A stretch of DNA of 64,000 nucleotides from Rouxiella badensis (lineage in GTDB: Bacteria > Pseudomonadota > Gammaproteobacteria > Enterobacterales > Enterobacteriaceae), in NCBI RefSeq assembly GCF_002093665.1, contig NZ_MRWE01000004.1:124001-188000 (forward strand). The letters are read 5' to 3'. The notes under the pieces were generated by a model, which saw only the letters and a list, made by a program, of their open reading frames with translations, did no database searches and was not told where the DNA came from. How positions within the stretch are numbered: the first letter of the stretch is position 1; each line of letters starts with the position of its first letter. Of the stretch, positions 59,508 to 64,000 are shown piece by piece. A program made the position numbers and the translations under genes.

Positions 59508-60245
59508 TCAGTCGGCAGGATTTTCGGCGGGAGCTGCGGGCTTTTTCAGAACAAACTGGCGAAACAGCTCTCTGCTTTTCAACGGTTTACCACCGAGATA
59601 GGGTTTCAACGCCATGCGGGTAAAACGTTTTGCGGCGCGCAGAGTGGCGACATCGGGAAACTCACGACTCGCCAACGCCTTGAGGTCACGACCGGTAAAG
59701 CTCGCGTTATCAATGACCAGGCTGGCAATAAAACCTTTTTCCTCACGATAGCGATAAGTCATGCTTTCACTGACCTCTTCCCCACTGCCCGCGCAATGCA
59801 GGAAATCGACGCCATAGCCAAGGTGATGCAACAGCGCCAATTCAAACTGGCGTAATGCCTGTTCGGGCGCAGTGCTGGCAGCGGCAAGATTTTGCAGGCA
59901 ATGCAAATAGTCGAAAAACAGCGAAGAGTAGTTGGTTTCTTGCTCGAGCACGCGTGAGACCAGCTCATTGACGTAGAGCCCGCTGTAGAGAATCGAACCT
60001 GAAAGGGGGAGCGCCAAAGACACGGCCTCGGCGTTGCGCAGCGTTTTAACTTCACCGCGCCCGGTCCAGCGGACCAGTAAGGGAGTGAAAGGCTGTAAAC
60101 AGCCTTTCAGATTGGACCGGCGGCCACGCGCACCTTTTGCCAGTATGCGTACCCGCCCTTGCCCTTCAGTGAAGAAGTCCAGCATCAAGCTGGTTTCACT
60201 GTAAGGTCGCCCATGCAAGACAAATGCGCGTTGCCAGCCTTCCAT
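59508..60245 (-). CDS. recO: DNA repair protein RecO
   Basis: A 245-residue recombination mediator that helps RecA load on SSB-coated single strands with RecR. An N-terminal OB fold ([41 protein letters not shown]) is followed by a helical domain; [14 protein letters not shown]-like sequence is near 180. The start MEGWQRAF (60245) is the family N-terminus; the 22-codon extension into era is not used. It begins 11 bases after era. Confidence 0.95.
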   Translation of the reverse strand: MEGWQRAFVLHGRPYSETSLMLDFFTEGQGRVRILAKGARGRRSNLKGCLQPFTPLLVRWTGRGEVKTLRNAEAVSLALPLSGSILYSGLYVNELVSRVLEQETNYSSLFFDYLHCLQNLAAASTAPEQALRQFELALLHHLGYGVDFLHCAGSGEEVSESMTYRYREEKGFIASLVIDNASFTGRDLKALASREFPDVATLRAAKRFTRMALKPYLGGKPLKSRELFRQFVLKKPAAPAENPAD

Positions 60246-60256
60246 AGGCGAAGACC

Positions 60257-61842
<1,586 letters not shown>

Positions 61843-61952
61843 TTACCAATAGATCAAGAATGCGTCAAAAACTTCAGCATACGGAACAGGCCTGCTTCGC
61901 CAAAAGCCGATCCAAAGCTGTTTCGTTTGCAGTGGCTCCCTCTCTTTTATAA

Positions 61953-61984
61953 AAAGGGTAGCCAACTTTTATCGCTCGAAGAGA
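61953..61984 (-). promoter_or_regulatory. Candidate RNase III-cut stem-loop in the rnc leader
   Basis: TGGCTCCCT (61953-61961) pairs with AGGGTAGCCA (61975-61984), leaving one bulged base, about 115 bases before the rnc start. In E. coli RNase III cuts a leader hairpin to repress its own mRNA; this one is in the same place. Sequence similarity was not checked. Confidence 0.45.
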
Positions 61985-62021
61985 TATTCTACAACGAGTG
62001 GAAATATAATGCTGCGTTAAT

Positions 62022-62048
62022 ATGCCCGGACTTTATAGTCACGGGCAT
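62022..62048. terminator. Hairpin just after lepB
   Basis: ATGCCCG and CGGGCAT (7 bp) enclose GACT/AGTC (4 bp) with one bulged A and a TTAT loop. It begins four bases after the lepB stop. It lacks a T tract, so it may only partly terminate lepA-lepB transcripts before rnc. Confidence 0.55.
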
Positions 62049-62052
62049 AGCA

Positions 62053-63030
62053 TTAATGAATTCCACCAATACGGCTTAAACGTATACCCGTTGGCCATTC
62101 GCCTTCTTGCTTCTTAAAGCTCATCCAAATACCTGAAGCTCTGCCCACCAGATCTTTCTCTGGCACAAAGCCCCAATAACGGCTGTCAGCGCTGTTATCG
62201 CGGTTGTCACCCATCATGAAATAATGACCAGGTGGAACAACCCAGGTACCAAGCGGTTGACCAGGCTGCTGATAATAACCACTCAGCTGATCGCGTGCGC
62301 CGGGAACGATAAGAATATTATGGGTAACATTGCCCAGAGTTTCCTTACGCGCGAGCAAACGAACGCCGTCCTGCGGAACCGGTGCAGAAGGATCCGTTTC
62401 AAAGAAACCGCTGGTTGCCTCTTCGCCAGAAGCCTGGCCAAAGGTTTGAACAAAGTTGCTTGGCTCATTGGCGGTATAGGTAATGGCTAATGCTTTATCA
62501 CAAGCCTGTCCGTTATTGCACGCCGGTTGAACCGTCACTTCTTTACTCATTGGATCATAGGTGACTCTGTCGCCCGGTAATCCGACGAGACGCTTAATAT
62601 AATCCAGCTGTGGATTCAGGGGATATTTAAATACCACCACGTCACCACGTTTCGGCTCACCGGTAGGGATAAGCTTGGTCTGGAAAATAGGATCTTTTAA
62701 TCCATAAGCGTATTTTTCGACCACAATAAAGTCGCCAATCAGCAGCGTCGGCATCATCGAGCCGGAGGGAATTTGGAAAGGTTCGTAAATAAAGGAACGA
62801 ACTACAAATACCACCAGCAGAACCGGAAATACGGAAGCACAGGTTTCCACCCAGCCCGGCTGCTTGGCAGCCTTGCTCAGGGTTTTCTCGTCTACCGCAC
62901 CCGCCGTTTCGACTTTCAGGCGCGCGATTTTTTCACGACGCGCAGGCGCCAGCTTAAAACGATCGATAGCCCAAATTATTCCTGACACTATCGTTGCGAC
63001 GAACAGTATCGCGGCAAACATGTTAGCCAT
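62053..63030 (-). CDS. lepB: Signal peptidase I
   Basis: Removes Sec and Tat signal peptides on the outer face of the inner membrane. The 325-residue protein has two membrane helices (about 4-22 and 62-80). The catalytic Ser91 is in IPSGSMMPTL and Lys146 in DYIKRLVG. The C-terminal box GDNRDNSADSRYWGFVP is present. It follows lepA by 30 bases, as in E. coli. Confidence 0.96.
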   Translation of the reverse strand: MANMFAAILFVATIVSGIIWAIDRFKLAPARREKIARLKVETAGAVDEKTLSKAAKQPGWVETCASVFPVLLVVFVVRSFIYEPFQIPSGSMMPTLLIGDFIVVEKYAYGLKDPIFQTKLIPTGEPKRGDVVVFKYPLNPQLDYIKRLVGLPGDRVTYDPMSKEVTVQPACNNGQACDKALAITYTANEPSNFVQTFGQASGEEATSGFFETDPSAPVPQDGVRLLARKETLGNVTHNILIVPGARDQLSGYYQQPGQPLGTWVVPPGHYFMMGDNRDNSADSRYWGFVPEKDLVGRASGIWMSFKKQEGEWPTGIRLSRIGGIH

Positions 63031-63060
63031 TCCTACTCCTTCACAAACTTATCCAAAGAC

Positions 63061-64000
63061 TTACTTGCTGTCTTTACCTACGTGCAGAATGGCCAGGAAC
63101 GCTTCCTGTGGCAACTCAACGTTACCCACCTGCTTCATTCTTTTCTTACCGTCTTTCTGTTTCTGCAACAGTTTTTTCTTACGGCTAACGTCACCGCCGT
63201 AGCACTTGGCCAAAACGTTTTTACGCAACTGTTTAACCGTTGAACGAGCAATAACGTGGTTGCCGATAGCAGCCTGAATAGCGATGTCAAACTGCTGACG
63301 CGGGATCAGCTCTTTCATTTTCTCAACCAGATCGCGACCACGGTACTGCGAGTTATCGCGGTGGGTGATCAGCGCCAGGGCATCCACACGTTCGCCGTTG
63401 ATTAGAACATCAACGCGCACCATGTCTGAAGTCTGGAATCGTTTGAAATTGTAATCGAGTGATGCATAGCCGCGTGAGGTTGACTTCAGTCGGTCGAAGA
63501 AGTCCAGCACCACTTCCGCCATTGGAATTTCATAGGTCAGCGCAACCTGGTTACCGTGGTAAACCATGTTGGTCTGCACGCCGCGCTTCTCGATACACAG
63601 GGTGATCACGCTGCCCAGGTATTCCTGAGGCATCAGCATGTGGCACTCAGCGATTGGCTCGCGCAGCTCTTCAATGTTGTTCAGCGCCGGCAGCTTGGAT
63701 GGGCTGTCAACGTAGACGGTTTCACCGGCAGTAGTCACAACTTCATACACAACCGTTGGTGCGGTGGTGATCAGTTCCAGGTCGTATTCACGCTCGAGAC
63801 GTTCCTGAATGATCTCCATGTGCAGCAGACCCAGGAAGCCACAGCGGAAGCCGAAGCCTAACGCGGTAGAGCTCTCTGGCTCATAGAACAGCGAGGCGTC
63901 GTTCAGACTCAGTTTGCCCAGTGCATCACGGAAGTTTTCGTAATCATCGGAGCTAATCGGGAACAGACCCGCATAAACCTGTGGCTTAACTTTTTTGAAG
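63061..64000 (-). CDS. lepA: Elongation factor 4 (LepA), N-terminus outside window
   Basis: The open frame continues to the right edge without a start, so only the C-terminal 312 residues are present. Visible are a domain III/EF-G-like region ([28 protein letters not shown]), domain V and the LepA-specific C-terminal domain ([37 protein letters not shown]). The GTPase domain lies beyond the window. LepA acts on stalled or mistranslocated ribosomes. It is the first gene of lepA-lepB. Confidence 0.96.
   Translation of the reverse strand, partial: FKKVKPQVYAGLFPISSDDYENFRDALGKLSLNDASLFYEPESSTALGFGFRCGFLGLLHMEIIQERLEREYDLELITTAPTVVYEVVTTAGETVYVDSPSKLPALNNIEELREPIAECHMLMPQEYLGSVITLCIEKRGVQTNMVYHGNQVALTYEIPMAEVVLDFFDRLKSTSRGYASLDYNFKRFQTSDMVRVDVLINGERVDALALITHRDNSQYRGRDLVEKMKELIPRQQFDIAIQAAIGNHVIARSTVKQLRKNVLAKCYGGDVSRKKKLLQKQKDGKKRMKQVGNVELPQEAFLAILHVGKDSK

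Overview
The window is chromosomal DNA of a member of the Enterobacterales. Two long blocks match the Escherichia coli gene order almost gene for gene. The GC content, the ERIC repeats and accessory genes such as ggt, tsaA and a second (core-type) methionine synthase point to the Yersiniaceae side of the order (Serratia, Rahnella, Rouxiella, Ewingella or similar). The species call is inference. Both window edges cut genes: yajI at the left and lepA at the right.

Left block (about 1-36.6 kb). Read from the left, this is the E. coli 9-minute region in reverse: secF, secD and yajC (SecYEG accessory complex), tgt and queA (queuosine), acpH, a 2-Cys peroxiredoxin, gamma-glutamyltranspeptidase, proY, brnQ, a MetE-core methionine synthase, phoR, phoB, sbcD, sbcC, mak, rdgC, ppnP, aroM, yaiA and aroL. 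Two cargo clusters interrupt it. Between sbcC and mak lie an O-antigen-ligase-like membrane protein and a four-gene set (AraC-type regulator, APH-type kinase, PLP phospho-lyase, ethanolamine-type permease) that looks like an amino-alcohol kinase/phospho-lyase pathway. Between yaiA and aroM lie an IclR regulator, an OPT-family transporter and a DUF1177 protein, which read straight into aroM.

Middle accessory region (about 36.7-47.6 kb). It is partly AT-rich and holds small or variable genes: a PmtA-like methyltransferase, a DUF1471 periplasmic protein, a DUF808 membrane protein, a YafE-like methyltransferase divergent from an MmyB-type regulator, a GNAT acetyltransferase, a sulfurtransferase, a periplasmic acid phosphatase (agp-like), pagP, a molybdate-type ABC binding protein and permease without an ATPase, and a frameshifted pseudogene. 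No integrase, transposase, tRNA or CRISPR array was seen.

Right block (about 47.6-64 kb). This matches the E. coli 56-58-minute region: purL, mltF, tadA, pgpC, then murP and murQ inserted beside an RpiR regulator orthologous to yfhH, then yfhL, acpS, pdxJ, recO, era, rnc, lepB and lepA.

Regulation visible in the sequence includes a Pho box before phoB, a PurR box before purL, a TyrR box and sigma-70 promoter before aroL, MetJ and MetR sites before the methionine synthase, a ModE-like site before the ABC binding protein, and a possible RNase III stem-loop before rnc. Full-length and internally deleted ERIC-type palindromes lie next to genes.
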